Of a stretch of 64,000 nt of DNA, positions 34,666 through 46,460 are shown in pieces (positions within the stretch are counted from its first letter, which is position 1; each line of letters begins with the position of its first letter). Source of the DNA: Micromonospora inaquosa (GTDB lineage Bacteria; Actinomycetota; Actinomycetes; Mycobacteriales; Micromonosporaceae); the NCBI RefSeq assembly GCF_003857055.1, contig NZ_QGSZ01000169.1:1-64000 (forward strand), in the 5' to 3' direction. Below the pieces are notes generated by a model that had not been told where the DNA came from, searched no databases, and was given only the letters and a program-made list of their open reading frames with translations. Position numbers and translations under genes: made by a program.

Positions 34666-35919
34666 ATGAGGTTCCCGAGAGGCCGGCGGCTGCTCGTGAC
34701 CGCCGTCGTGGCGCTGCTCGCGACGGCGGCGGTCGTGGTCATCGTGCACCGGGTCCTCGCACCCGCAGAGGTGAGCACGGTGGCGCGCGCCGACTACCCG
34801 GCGCCGGCCCGACCGGCGGCCGGGGTGATCGGTCGGTTGCCCGCAGCCCCGTTGATCGTCGACGGGCGACTGCGGGTGTACGCCGCGCACCGTCAGGTCT
34901 ACGCCGACCGGCCGGTCGACGGACGCTACCGGACCACCCCCTACTGGTCGTACCGGCGGTGGCCGGCGGAGCTGACCGGGGTGGTGGCCAGCGGCAGCAC
35001 TGTGGTCAGCCGCTGGTCCGACGGGCGACTTGTCGCACTCGACGCCCGGACCGGCGGGGTGCTCTGGCGAACCGACGGCCCGGAGCCCGCCGAGAGTGCG
35101 GCGCTGGTGCGGCGTACCGGGGCGACGACCGTCTGGGATGCGCCCGGGCTCCAGCTCACCGACCTCCCCGACGGGCGGATCGTGCTGGTGGTGACCGGGG
35201 GTGCCCAGGCGCGTGGGGTCGAGCTGAGCGGTGGTCAGGAGCTGTGGCGGGTCGAGCTGCCCGGCAGGTGCTGGAGTGATGTCGGCACCGCTGCGGGGCA
35301 GCTGATCGGTCTGGACACCTGCGCCGGGGCGGCGACTGTCGAGTTCCGGGACGCGGCGACGGGTGCGGTACGGGAGCGTTGGCGACCGCCGAACGGCCCG
35401 GACGGGTTGGTGCTGACGCCGCTCGGTTGCCGTACCGGCCGGTCGGACTGTCTGGGGTTGCGGACCGCCGCGCCGGGTGACGATGGTGGTCGGGGTTGGC
35501 TGTTGGGCGCCGGTCCGCCGGTCGCCGCCCCCGCGCTGGATTCGGCCGGTGCCGCGCTGGTCGGTGAGCAGTCCGTCGCCGTGCTCGACGGGGTGGTGGT
35601 GGGTCGATCGGCGCGTATGGGCACCGAGCTGTGGCGGTCCGCGGGCCTGGGCGCGGCCCGGGTGTTGGCCGGGCAGCCGGGCCGGGTGCACCTGCTGACC
35701 GAGGCGAACGATCTGGTGACGCTGGATCCGGTGACCGGTAGGCAGTTGTCCCGCTTCGCGCTCAACGTCGGCTCGGACGGGACGGGCTGGGCACCCGGGG
35801 CCGTGACGGCCGAGGACGGGTTCGTCGCGGTCGAGCGGCTCCGTGAGCCGGTCGACCCCGCCGGCGACGACCGGCGCTACTACTACACCGGCGAGGCGGT
35901 GATTCTGGCCGCCACCTGA
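34666..35919 (+). CDS. PQQ-like beta-propeller protein, membrane-anchored
   Basis: 417 residues. One N-terminal membrane segment (LLVTAVVALLATAAVVVIVH, about 9-28) is followed by repeated blade motifs such as LVALDARTGGVLWRTDG, VELSGGQELWRVELPG, RMGTELWRSAGLG and LVTLDPVTGRQLSRF. This is the PQQ-binding-like or BamB-like fold; there is no evidence it binds PQQ. GGAGGT is five bases before the ATG. A paralogue of similar design is at 42961. Confidence 0.75.
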   Translation: MRFPRGRRLLVTAVVALLATAAVVVIVHRVLAPAEVSTVARADYPAPARPAAGVIGRLPAAPLIVDGRLRVYAAHRQVYADRPVDGRYRTTPYWSYRRWPAELTGVVASGSTVVSRWSDGRLVALDARTGGVLWRTDGPEPAESAALVRRTGATTVWDAPGLQLTDLPDGRIVLVVTGGAQARGVELSGGQELWRVELPGRCWSDVGTAAGQLIGLDTCAGAATVEFRDAATGAVRERWRPPNGPDGLVLTPLGCRTGRSDCLGLRTAAPGDDGGRGWLLGAGPPVAAPALDSAGAALVGEQSVAVLDGVVVGRSARMGTELWRSAGLGAARVLAGQPGRVHLLTEANDLVTLDPVTGRQLSRFALNVGSDGTGWAPGAVTAEDGFVAVERLREPVDPAGDDRRYYYTGEAVILAAT

Positions 35920-36020
35920 TGGTGGTGTCTTCGACCTCGGAACACCGAACCGTCTCTGGCCCTTTGTCCTAAAAGGGTATGTTTTTCACGGTTCAGGTTT
36001 CCGGTGGAAGGGGTCGGCGC

Positions 36021-36377
36021 ATGGCCAGGACAGCAGCCAACTACCTCGTGGGCGGCGCGCTCGCCGCCACCGCGAGTCTGACGCTGGCGGTGTCGCCGGT
36101 GCTGGCCGCCGACCCCGCCTCGGTGCGCGGGTTCAGCGCCGTCCGGCCCGAGCCGTCGGCGGGCGGCGGCGTCACCTTCGAGATCCTGCCGGCGTCGCCG
36201 ACCCCGACCCAGCCGCCACCCACGTCCACGCCGACGGCACCACCCCAACCCACCCCCAGTCACGGTGGTGAGCTGCCGGTCACCGGTTCGGGCGGGCCGG
36301 CGCTGCTGCTCGCCGTGCTGGGCGCAGCCCTGGTCGTCATCGGGTGGTTCGCCGTCCGCCGGCGGCGGTCGAGCTGA
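36021..36377 (+). CDS. Small LPXTG cell-wall-anchored protein
   Basis: 118 residues. A signal peptide ends at about AVSPVLAA. A short mature region follows with a Pro/Thr-rich stretch (about 60-85), then the sortase motif LPVTG, a hydrophobic segment (PALLLAVLGAALVVIGWFAV) and an RRRRSS tail. The protein is built to be linked to peptidoglycan. It ends inside the 3' end of the DUF916-like gene on the other strand (41-nt overlap). It resembles the small CscD-type proteins of Firmicute csc clusters. ATG at 36021 follows GGAAGGGG. Confidence 0.85.
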   Translation: MARTAANYLVGGALAATASLTLAVSPVLAADPASVRGFSAVRPEPSAGGGVTFEILPASPTPTQPPPTSTPTAPPQPTPSHGGELPVTGSGGPALLLAVLGAALVVIGWFAVRRRRSS

Positions 36378-37431
36378 CCGGCCGGCTCGGCAGCGGCCGA
36401 CCGGTGGGTGGCCGACCAGACCGACGGGACCGGCGGGCCAGCAGGGCGAGGCCGACGACCAGCAGCAGGCCCGCGACGGCCGCCGCCACTGTCCACCCGG
36501 AGAGGATCCGGGAGACGACACTGCCCCGTTTCCCGACCTGGCCAGGGTCGGGGAACGTGATCTGCGCGGTGACGCTCCGCTTCACCAGGCCGCTCTCCAG
36601 GTTCACCTCCGCCTTCCAGGGGCCGTTCGGCAGCGCGGCCGGGAGTCGGGCGACGACCTGCCCGGACGCGCCCGGTGCGAGCGTGACGCCCTGCCCGACC
36701 GGAAACGGGCCCGCCCGGCTGCCCGCCGGGCCATCGGTCAGGGTGACCGCGCCGGTCAGGTCGATGGCCCGGCCTCCGGTGTTGTTGACCTGGACGGTCA
36801 ACGACGGTTCGCCCTCGGGGCTGCGGGCCGGGCGCACCTCGCCGATCGAGAAGTCGGAGGCGGGTTCGCCGCCGGGCCCGATGTCGAGGTACATCCGGAC
36901 TCCGACCCGGTGGACCTGAGTGATCTCACCGCCGGCCCGGGGTGTCGAGGCCGTGGACGCCCAGACCACCCCGTACCGCTCACCCCGGGAGGCGGTCGGC
37001 GGCACCGTGATGGTTGCGCGGACCCGGGCCTCGGCCCACGGCTCCAACTGGACGGAGCGCTCGTCGAGGGTGATCCAGGAGGTCAGCTCGTTCTCGGCGC
37101 GACCCTCGCCGAAGCGGAACGCCGCCCCCTCCAGGGTCGCGGCCGCCGGGTACACGTCGACCCGACGGGTCTGGTCGGTGCGGTTGACGATCAGCAGTTG
37201 CCGCTTGATGGTGGTGCCCGGCGGTAGGTGGTCGACGATGTAGCGCAGCGCCCGGGGGTCGCTGCGGCGCTCGGTCGGGGCCTCCAGCAACCGGATCCCG
37301 ATGGTGCCGTCGTCCGATCCCACGTCCGGTTCGGCCGCGCCGGCCCGGGTCGACAGACCCGGACCGGCGAGGCAGAACAGGGCGAGCGCGACCGCGATGG
37401 TCGACCACCCCCGGCGGCTACGCCACGGAAT
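36337..37431 (-). CDS. DUF916-like (WxL-interacting, CscA-like) membrane protein
   Basis: From the GTG at 37323 the product is 328 residues. In-frame sequence back to a stop at 37435 encodes a clear signal peptide (PWRSRRGWSTIAVALALFCL, ending near RAGAAEPD) but has no ATG, GTG or TTG, so ATT at 37431 is proposed as the start. The protein shows LPPGTTIKRQLLIVNRTDQ, VDVYPAAATLEG, SWITLDERSVQLEPW and GERYGVVWAST, as in DUF916 proteins, plus a C-terminal membrane segment. It overlaps the WxL-like gene. Confidence 0.75.
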   Translation of the reverse strand: MPWRSRRGWSTIAVALALFCLAGPGLSTRAGAAEPDVGSDDGTIGIRLLEAPTERRSDPRALRYIVDHLPPGTTIKRQLLIVNRTDQTRRVDVYPAAATLEGAAFRFGEGRAENELTSWITLDERSVQLEPWAEARVRATITVPPTASRGERYGVVWASTASTPRAGGEITQVHRVGVRMYLDIGPGGEPASDFSIGEVRPARSPEGEPSLTVQVNNTGGRAIDLTGAVTLTDGPAGSRAGPFPVGQGVTLAPGASGQVVARLPAALPNGPWKAEVNLESGLVKRSVTAQITFPDPGQVGKRGSVVSRILSGWTVAAAVAGLLLVVGLALLARRSRRSGRPPTGRPLPSRPVSSTAAGGRRTTR

Positions 37432-37972
37432 GTGTCACCGTGCCCGTGTAGACGCCCGCGATGCTGTCCAGCGGGACGTTCACCACCAGGGTGGGATTCC
37501 AGCTGACGGTGTTGCCGCCGGTGCCACCGGCGTGGGTGAACACGGTGAGCGGGGTGACGCTGTCCAGCGGTGCGGCATCGCCGGCGGTGAGCTGCCCCGG
37601 TGTGAAGGTGCCGTCGCCGGTGGTCGCCGTTGCCGGGCCCGACCAGTAGTCGATCTCAGACGGCAGGACCGTCTCGGCCGGCGAGCCACCGCCGGTCTGG
37701 AAGACCGACGCGGTCACCGAGGCGACCCAGGAGGCGTCGGCGGCGCCCCGGGAGTCGTCGACCGTCACGGTGCCGAGCTGCCCGGTGATGGTGCCACCGG
37801 TGGCGCCAGTGCCGAGGTCGGCGGTGGCCGGTGCGTCGACGTCGAGGGTGCCGACGAGCACCTCGAAGGTGGCGGTCGTGGTGTCGGTGGGCGCGGCGGC
37901 GGCCGGTGTGGCGAGGAAGCCCACCATCGCCGCGGCAGCCGCCCCGGCCAGACAGATCTTGGCAGTACGCAC
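37418..37972 (-). CDS. WxL-like secreted surface protein
   Basis: 184 residues. The signal peptide ends ATPAAAAP. The mature protein has a beta-rich pattern (TATFEVLVGTLDVDAPATADLG, GTVTVDDSRGAADASW) and ends NTVSWNPTLVVNVPLDSIAGVYTGTVTHSVA, with Trp residues placed as in WxL domains of Firmicutes. It is likely noncovalently attached to the cell wall. GTG at 37972. It precedes the DUF916-like gene with a 14-nt overlap if the ATT start is right. Confidence 0.7.
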   Translation of the reverse strand: MRTAKICLAGAAAAAMVGFLATPAAAAPTDTTTATFEVLVGTLDVDAPATADLGTGATGGTITGQLGTVTVDDSRGAADASWVASVTASVFQTGGGSPAETVLPSEIDYWSGPATATTGDGTFTPGQLTAGDAAPLDSVTPLTVFTHAGGTGGNTVSWNPTLVVNVPLDSIAGVYTGTVTHSVA

Positions 37973-38168
37973 TGTTCGTTACCCCGTTTTCTCGAAGTGA
38001 GCCGGCGTGAGTCCTCGACACAACCGGCCACTTCGGAAGATAGGGCAGAAACCACGCGAAGTTGGACAAACCGCCCGTAGTTCACGATTGATGTTGATGG
38101 CCCCCCGGGCAGCTTGACGACCGGGGTGAGTTTCGTCAGGCTCGTCCGGCCCGGATTGGAGACGCGAG

Positions 38169-38624
38169 ATGCGTGCTGGTCGTTCCGCCTTGTGCCTGGC
38201 CATCGGCCTGGTCGTCCCGCTGCTGATGGCCAGCGGCTGCACCGGTGACCCGGCGAGACGATCGGGGCCACCGCCCGAACCCCCGTCACCCGCCGGGCTG
38301 AGCCGGCCTTCCCCTACTCCCGAGGCGCCGACGGGATGGTTTCCGGCCGGCCGGGTGCTGCTGGCCGGCCCGCTGACAGAGCAGAAGGAAGCCACGATCG
38401 CTGATGTGGTTCCCAGCGGGGCCAGCTTCACCGTCTATTTCATCTGCACCGGAGGAGGCCGGATCGCACTGAACGTGACGAGCGCCGCTCCGCTGCGATA
38501 CCCCTGCGACGGGGTGCCCAACCTGTCGCAGGTCTTCGTCGACAAAGGCGTCTCGACCGATCTTGCCGTCGGGGTCGAGGGTGCGGCGCAGTGGCGACTG
38601 GCGGTAGTCGACGGAGCGCCCTAG
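38169..38624 (+). CDS. Lipoprotein of unknown function
   Basis: 151 residues. The signal peptide ends in lipobox LLMASGC, followed by a Pro/Ser-rich linker and a small beta-rich domain with one Cys pair (YFICTGGG and YPCDG). GGAG precedes the ATG. It is divergent from the WxL-like gene (196-bp gap) and convergent with the aminotransferase gene (102-nt gap). Confidence 0.75.
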   Translation: MRAGRSALCLAIGLVVPLLMASGCTGDPARRSGPPPEPPSPAGLSRPSPTPEAPTGWFPAGRVLLAGPLTEQKEATIADVVPSGASFTVYFICTGGGRIALNVTSAAPLRYPCDGVPNLSQVFVDKGVSTDLAVGVEGAAQWRLAVVDGAP

Positions 38625-38726
38625 CCGGGCCTGGCGGACGGAGTAGCTACGTTCCGCCCCGCCCGCCCTGTCGTTCGCTCCCTGCCTGTGCGCCGGTGCG
38701 CTACGGCCGCGACGGCGAGTTGTCGC

Positions 38727-39830
38727 TCAGGCCAGGGCGGCCTCGGCCGAAGTCAGGAACGCGTCGTTCTCGGCCGGGGTACCGATGGTGACCCGAACGC
38801 CATCCCCGGCGAACGGCCGCACGATCACCCCGCGCGCCTCGCACGCCTTGCCGAACGCCACGGCCCGCTCGCCCAACGGCAGCCAGACGAAGTTGGCCTG
38901 GCTCGTCGGCACCTCGGGCACGAACTTGCGCAGCGCCTCGGTGACCCGGTCCCGCTCGGCGACGACCAGGGCGCAACGGCGCTCCATCTCCGCCACCTGG
39001 GTCAGCGCGGCGAGAGCACCGGCCTGGGCCGCGGTGCTGCTGGAGAACGGGGTCGCCACCTTGCGGATGGCGGCGGCCACCACCGGCTGGGCAACCAGCC
39101 AGCCCATTCGCAACCCGGCGAGCCCCCACGCCTTCGACAGGGTGCGCAACACCGCCACGTTGGGTCGGTCCAGGTAGTCGAGCCCGTCCGGCACCTCCGG
39201 GTCGGTGACGAACTCCCGGTACGCCTCGTCGATCACCACCAGCACGTCGTCCGGCACCGCGTCGAGGAACCGGTCCAACTCGGCCCGGCGCAGCGCCGTA
39301 CCCGTGGGGTTGTTCGGGTTGCAGACGAAGATCACCCTGGTTCGGTCGGTCACCGCCGCGGCCATCGCCGCCAGGTCGTGCCCGTGCCCGGCGTCGTTGG
39401 GCACCCGCACGCTGGTCGCGCCGCTGGTCGCCACGATGATCGGGTACGCCTCGAAGGACCGCCACGAGTAGAGCACCTCGTCGCCCGGCAGGCAGGTGGC
39501 CCGCACCAGGTGCTCGGCGAGCGCCACCGAGCCGCAGCCGGTGGCGACCCGGTCGGCGTCCACGCCGTACCGCTGGGCCAGCGCGTCACGCAGCGCGACC
39601 ACGCCCATGTCCGGGTAGCGGTGCGACGTGGCGATCGCCTCGGTGACCGCCTCCACCACGCCGGGCAGCGGCCCGTACGGCACCTCGTTGCTGGCCAGCT
39701 TGATGGCCTCCGGCAGGCCCAATTCACGGGCCAGGTCGGCAGGACTGCGCCCCGGCACGTAGCTGGGCAGCGCGTCCAGGTCGGCGCGGGTCAGCCGCAG
39801 CGCCGGCTGGTGACGTCCGGAGTCGGTCAT
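38727..39830 (-). CDS. pat: Aromatic amino acid aminotransferase (Pat, HisC-like)
   Basis: A 367-residue PLP enzyme of fold type I. It shows [46 protein letters not shown] and [17 protein letters not shown] with the PLP-binding Lys in SKAWG. The whole closely follows mycobacterial Pat. Reaction: tyrosine/phenylalanine with 2-oxoglutarate to the arylpyruvate. It sits downstream of hppD on the same strand, so supplying 4-hydroxyphenylpyruvate is likely. ATG at 39830 overlaps the RDD gene stop (ATGA). Confidence 0.88.
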   Translation of the reverse strand: MTDSGRHQPALRLTRADLDALPSYVPGRSPADLARELGLPEAIKLASNEVPYGPLPGVVEAVTEAIATSHRYPDMGVVALRDALAQRYGVDADRVATGCGSVALAEHLVRATCLPGDEVLYSWRSFEAYPIIVATSGATSVRVPNDAGHGHDLAAMAAAVTDRTRVIFVCNPNNPTGTALRRAELDRFLDAVPDDVLVVIDEAYREFVTDPEVPDGLDYLDRPNVAVLRTLSKAWGLAGLRMGWLVAQPVVAAAIRKVATPFSSSTAAQAGALAALTQVAEMERRCALVVAERDRVTEALRKFVPEVPTSQANFVWLPLGERAVAFGKACEARGVIVRPFAGDGVRVTIGTPAENDAFLTSAEAALA

Positions 39831-40840
39831 AGGGTGTCTCCCGGGGGCTGGTCGCGGTCGTTCGCGGGGGCGGAATCGGGGCGGTCGGGGACTTCGACGA
39901 CCACCGTCTGCGCGCGCTTGTCGTGCAGCGCCTGGCGCAGGGGGTGGTCGAAGAGCGGGGAGAGAGCATCGACCAGTTGCAGCACCAGGCCGAGCCCGGC
40001 GCAGTACCAGAGCAGAGTCGGCAGGCCCAGGGTGCTCCACCGGCTCAGCGCCCGGCGTACGCCCAGCGGCTGGTCGGCGGCCATCGGCACCGCCCGGATC
40101 CGCATCACCCGCTTGCCGATGGTCTGCCCACCGGCGGCCATGGCGGGCACCTCGTAGGCCAGCCAGAGTGCGGTGGCGATCAGCAGGATCGCCACCAACA
40201 GGGAGCTGGCCTGTTCGCTGGGCATCGGCAGGCCGTCGGCGGAGTTGTCGCCCCGCGCCGCGCGCCGGAAGACCTCCTGCCAGTACGGCGCCCACTCCTG
40301 CGCCCAGCGCCAGACGAACCAGCCGTTGACGACCACGTTCAGCGCGAAGACAAGGCCGAAGTCGATCAGCCGGGCGACGAGCCTACGACCGTAACCAGCC
40401 AGTCTGAGGCCGTGCGGTCGCGGCTCGGGCGGTCGGCCGGGCCAGCCAGGGTGACCGGGCGGTGGTGCCCAGGCGGGTTGGCCGGCCTGTGGTCCCCAGC
40501 CGGGCGGGCCGGCCTGTGGGCCCCAACCCGGGCCGTGTCCCGGCTGCTGGCCGTACCCCGGGGCTGTGCCGTACCCCGGTGGTGGGCCCGGCTGCGGGCC
40601 GTACCCCTGGGGTGGGCCCGGGTGCGGCGGCCAACCCGGCGGGGCGGTCACCGCGTCGGGGGTCGCCGACGCCGCGGGCGCGGCCGGTGTGACCGGTGCG
40701 GGCGACGGCTCGGGCGGCGGCGGGCCGTCCGGCGGGGTCGCGTCGACGGGAATTGGCGCGCCGAGCCAACCCTCGCCGTCCCAGTAACGCCGGGTCTCGG
40801 TATCGGCGGGGTCGACGTACCAACCAGGTTGAACGCTCAC
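39827..40840 (-). CDS. RDD-family membrane protein with DUF2510 N-terminus
   Basis: 337 residues. It starts with a DUF2510 motif ([21 protein letters not shown]). A long Pro/Gly/Tyr/Gln-rich repeat region (about 35-140) follows, then an RDD domain ([21 protein letters not shown]) with three or four membrane segments and a charged tail. RDD proteins are often cation/proton exchangers, but that is not shown for this subtype. Its stop overlaps the pat start. Confidence 0.82.
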   Translation of the reverse strand: MSVQPGWYVDPADTETRRYWDGEGWLGAPIPVDATPPDGPPPPEPSPAPVTPAAPAASATPDAVTAPPGWPPHPGPPQGYGPQPGPPPGYGTAPGYGQQPGHGPGWGPQAGPPGWGPQAGQPAWAPPPGHPGWPGRPPEPRPHGLRLAGYGRRLVARLIDFGLVFALNVVVNGWFVWRWAQEWAPYWQEVFRRAARGDNSADGLPMPSEQASSLLVAILLIATALWLAYEVPAMAAGGQTIGKRVMRIRAVPMAADQPLGVRRALSRWSTLGLPTLLWYCAGLGLVLQLVDALSPLFDHPLRQALHDKRAQTVVVEVPDRPDSAPANDRDQPPGDTL

Positions 40841-40862
40841 GCGGCCGTTCCGCTTCGCTCAC

Positions 40863-41021
40863 TCACGAGGACACCTTAACGACGACCGTCCCGGCGAACT
40901 CGGCACGGAGGTGTCGCGGGGCGTACCCCTGGGGGTGTGGTCCGGGCTGCGGCGCGACGCCGCCGGTGGTGGGTTGGGGCCCACCGGCCGGCGGCGTCGG
41001 GTACGACAGAGGTTGCGTCAC
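40863..41021 (-). CDS. Small proline-rich ORF (uncertain)
   Basis: 52 residues from GTG at 41021: TQPLSYPTPPAGGPQPTTGG and a similar continuation, ending AEFAGTVVVKVSS. It is 11 nt after the hppD stop and 22 nt before the RDD gene on the same strand, so it fits the operon spacing. The composition resembles the RDD protein's Pro/Gly-rich region. The same DNA can fold into a hairpin (arms 40955-40966 and 40988-40999) that could instead be the hppD terminator. Confidence 0.4.
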   Translation of the reverse strand: MTQPLSYPTPPAGGPQPTTGGVAPQPGPHPQGYAPRHLRAEFAGTVVVKVSS

Positions 41022-41032
41022 GCTCGCAAGTG

Positions 41033-42356
<1,324 letters not shown>

Positions 42357-42363
42357 CATTCGG

Positions 42364-42369
42364 TATGGT
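42364..42369 (+). promoter_or_regulatory. -10 box of the lrp gene
   Basis: TATGGT, eight bases, ATG at 42378; no ribosome-binding site, so probably leaderless. Confidence 0.45.
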
Positions 42370-42377
42370 CTGCACTC

Positions 42378-42881
42378 ATGAATGGTGAGCAGAATGTACA
42401 GCTCGATCCGCTCGACGTGCGCTTGATCGAACTGCTCACCGAGGAGCCGCGGATCGGGGTGCTGGAGTGCTCCCGGCGGCTCGGGGTGGCCCGGGGCACC
42501 GTGCAGGCCCGGCTGGACAAGCTCATCGAGCGGCGGGTCATCGAGGGCTTCGGCCCCGAGATCGCGCCGGCCGCGATCGGGTTCGGAGTGACCAGCTTCG
42601 TCACCCTGGAGATCAGTCAGCGGCACGGCCACGACCCGGTCACCGCTCACCTCGCCGCCATCCCCGAGGTGCTGGAGGCGCACACCATCACCGGCTCCAG
42701 CGACCTGCTCTGCCGGATCGTGGCCCGCTCCAACACGGACCTGCAACGGGTCATCGACCAGATCGTCTCGTCCGCGGGCATCACCCGGGCCTCCACGATC
42801 ATCGCGTTGGCCGAGCAGATTCCCTACCGCACGCTTCCGTTGGTGCGCAGCGCTGTTCGGGCCGAGGGAAAGGTGCTGTAA
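42378..42881 (+). CDS. Lrp/AsnC family regulator
   Basis: 167 residues. The N-terminal HTH covers about 9-60 (LDVRLIELLTEEPRIGVLECSRRLGVARGTVQARLDKL, split here by normal HTH spacing). The C-terminal RAM/AsnC ligand-binding domain includes GFGVTSFVTLEISQRHG and LEAHTITGSSDLLCRIVARSNTDLQRVI. It is divergent from hppD and probably controls it in response to an amino acid such as tyrosine or phenylalanine; this is inferred from position. Confidence 0.9.
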   Translation: MNGEQNVQLDPLDVRLIELLTEEPRIGVLECSRRLGVARGTVQARLDKLIERRVIEGFGPEIAPAAIGFGVTSFVTLEISQRHGHDPVTAHLAAIPEVLEAHTITGSSDLLCRIVARSNTDLQRVIDQIVSSAGITRASTIIALAEQIPYRTLPLVRSAVRAEGKVL

Positions 42882-42947
42882 CACCTCCGAGCCCAGAAAG
42901 CGCGGCGACACGGCGACGCGGGCGTACGGAAGATCCGTGATCGTGGC

Positions 42948-42953
42948 TACGGT
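42948..42953 (+). promoter_or_regulatory. Leaderless -10 box of the second PQQ-like gene
   Basis: TACGGT, seven bases, GTG at 42961. Confidence 0.4.
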
Positions 42954-42960
42954 GTGCGGT

Positions 42961-44403
42961 GTGGCGAAGGGGAGCGTACGCGGTGGGCTGCTGCTCGGCC
43001 TTGCCGTGGTCGTCGCGCTCGCCGCGACCGGCGTGTGGAATCCGTTCCCCGGTCTGTGGGACTGGGTGGACCGCAGCGAACCCATCTCCGAGCCCGACGT
43101 GGTCTGGCAGCAACGGGTCGGCGGCACGCCGCGCAGCGTGACCATCGCCGGCGACACCGTCGTGGTCGAGCAGCGCACCCGGGTCGAGGCGCGCAGCCTG
43201 GCCACCGGCGCCCAACTCTGGGAGCGCAAGGCGGACTGGGCGGCGGTCGCCGGCGGTGACCGCGACCCGGTGGTGGCCGTGGGCAAGCTCCTGGTCAACG
43301 GGTACGAGCTGCTCGACCCGACGACCGGGGTGACCCGGCGACGTGACGACGACGCGGTGGCCGTCTGGACGTACCGCAATCTGCTCCTCGACGCCCGCTG
43401 CACCGACGCCACCGACTGCACCCTGAGCGCCTGGGACCCGCGTGGCACCGCGCCGCTCTGGACGGCCTTCCTGCCCGGGGTGCACAGCGGTCTGCTCGCC
43501 GACAACCCGGGTCTGCGCGGCACCCGCCGGCTCACCGCCAACCGGATCGACGACGGGGTGGCCGGGGCCGAGGCCGCGCCACCGCTGCTCGGCTTCCCGG
43601 TCGACGGTCGGGTCCACGTGGTCGACACCGCCACCGGCCGGGTGTTGCAGAACGTCGAACCGACCCGGGACGAGCGGCTCTCCGTGGTGGGCGGTCGACT
43701 GCTGCGGATCGCCGCCCGATCCCAGGACGGCAGCTGTTACTTCGCCATCTCCGCCCGGGACTCGGCGACCGGGCAGGAGGCCTGGCACCAGGCCGGCGTC
43801 AACCTGCGCACCGCCGACTCCGCCGGCTGCGTGCAACGCGAGGACCCGCAGGGTGCGCGGAACGTGCTGATCGGCGTCGCTCCGGACGGCCGGGAGGCAG
43901 TCATCGACGGGTACGACGGACGGCTGCTCTGGGTCGGTGATTCGGGCACCAAGTTGATCGCGGTGGACGACCGTTCGGCGGTGTTCCGGGCCGCCGACAA
44001 GCGCTCCGTGGTCGCCCGTGAGCTGGGCACCGAGAAGGTGCTCTGGAGGCGACCGGCCAGCGGCAAGGCCGGGGCCGCGCTCACCCCGTACGCGGTGGTG
44101 GTGGTCGATGAGAAGCCGTCGCGGCTGGCGGCACTGGACCCGCGCACCGGCCGGGAGTTGGCCGCCCTGCGCACCTCGGCGAACGCGCTCGCCGTCGGGT
44201 CACAGGGCATGATCATTGGCGAGGGGCGGGAGATCGGGTACGTCCGCTTCGGCGCGTCCGGAACCTCGCCCACCCGACCACCCGGCGACGGTGGGAATCC
44301 CGGGCCCGGCGGCCCCGGCCCCGACCCCGGCCGGCCGAACAACGGCGACTGCGGGCCGAAGGGGGAACTCTGCGCCGAACCGGGCGGCGGCAAGGACGGC
44401 TGA
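42961..44403 (+). CDS. PQQ-like beta-propeller protein, membrane-anchored (second copy)
   Basis: 480 residues from GTG at 42961. One membrane segment ([19 protein letters not shown], about 8-27) is followed by propeller blades such as [52 protein letters not shown] and [20 protein letters not shown]-terminal Gly/Pro-rich tail ends in two Cys. Same design as 34666-35919. Upstream in-frame GTG at 42937 is less likely because TACGGT sits seven bases before 42961. Confidence 0.75.
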   Translation: MAKGSVRGGLLLGLAVVVALAATGVWNPFPGLWDWVDRSEPISEPDVVWQQRVGGTPRSVTIAGDTVVVEQRTRVEARSLATGAQLWERKADWAAVAGGDRDPVVAVGKLLVNGYELLDPTTGVTRRRDDDAVAVWTYRNLLLDARCTDATDCTLSAWDPRGTAPLWTAFLPGVHSGLLADNPGLRGTRRLTANRIDDGVAGAEAAPPLLGFPVDGRVHVVDTATGRVLQNVEPTRDERLSVVGGRLLRIAARSQDGSCYFAISARDSATGQEAWHQAGVNLRTADSAGCVQREDPQGARNVLIGVAPDGREAVIDGYDGRLLWVGDSGTKLIAVDDRSAVFRAADKRSVVARELGTEKVLWRRPASGKAGAALTPYAVVVVDEKPSRLAALDPRTGRELAALRTSANALAVGSQGMIIGEGREIGYVRFGASGTSPTRPPGDGGNPGPGGPGPDPGRPNNGDCGPKGELCAEPGGGKDG

Positions 44404-44431
44404 GCCGGCGACTCGCACGACGATCCGGGGC

Positions 44432-44453
44432 GGTGTGCCGGGCCCGGCACACC
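44432..44453 (+). terminator. Hairpin after the PQQ-like gene
   Basis: A 22-bp perfect palindrome centred on GC (GGTGTGCCGG, GC, CCGGCACACC), 28 nt after the stop. Confidence 0.6.
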
Positions 44454-44516
44454 TGGTGGATGAGAGCGGCGTCCCAGGACCCGCCCGGCGGGTGGGAGTG
44501 ATCGACCGGTCTGCCC

Positions 44517-44522
44517 TAGGCT
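44517..44522 (+). promoter_or_regulatory. Leaderless-type -10 box of the class I fumarase gene
   Basis: TAGGCT, eight bases, ATG at 44531. Confidence 0.4.
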
Positions 44523-44530
44523 TGCCGCTC

Positions 44531-46198
<1,668 letters not shown>

Positions 46199-46214
46199 CC
46201 CGACCGATGAGCGA

Positions 46215-46247
46215 ACGGGCGCCGGGCGAGTTCCGTCCGGCGCCCGT
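46215..46247 (+). terminator. Hairpin after the class I fumarase gene
   Basis: An 11-bp stem (ACGGGCGCCGG and complement) with an 11-nt loop, 16 nt after the stop. Confidence 0.6.
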
Positions 46248-46460
46248 GCTGTCGCCCCTGTGTTGCTGAAAACCCGGCACGCCCGCCCCGCTGGGGTGGG
46301 ACGGGCGCGCCGCCCCCGTCGGATGCCGTCACCGACAACCCGGAACGAGTCTGCTGCGCACCGCTGCCGATCCGCTCTCAGATCACTCTCGCCTGACCAA
46401 GGCGATCTGTCACCACCGGACTACTCTGCTGGAAGTTGCACCACTGACGCGGGAGAGCAG

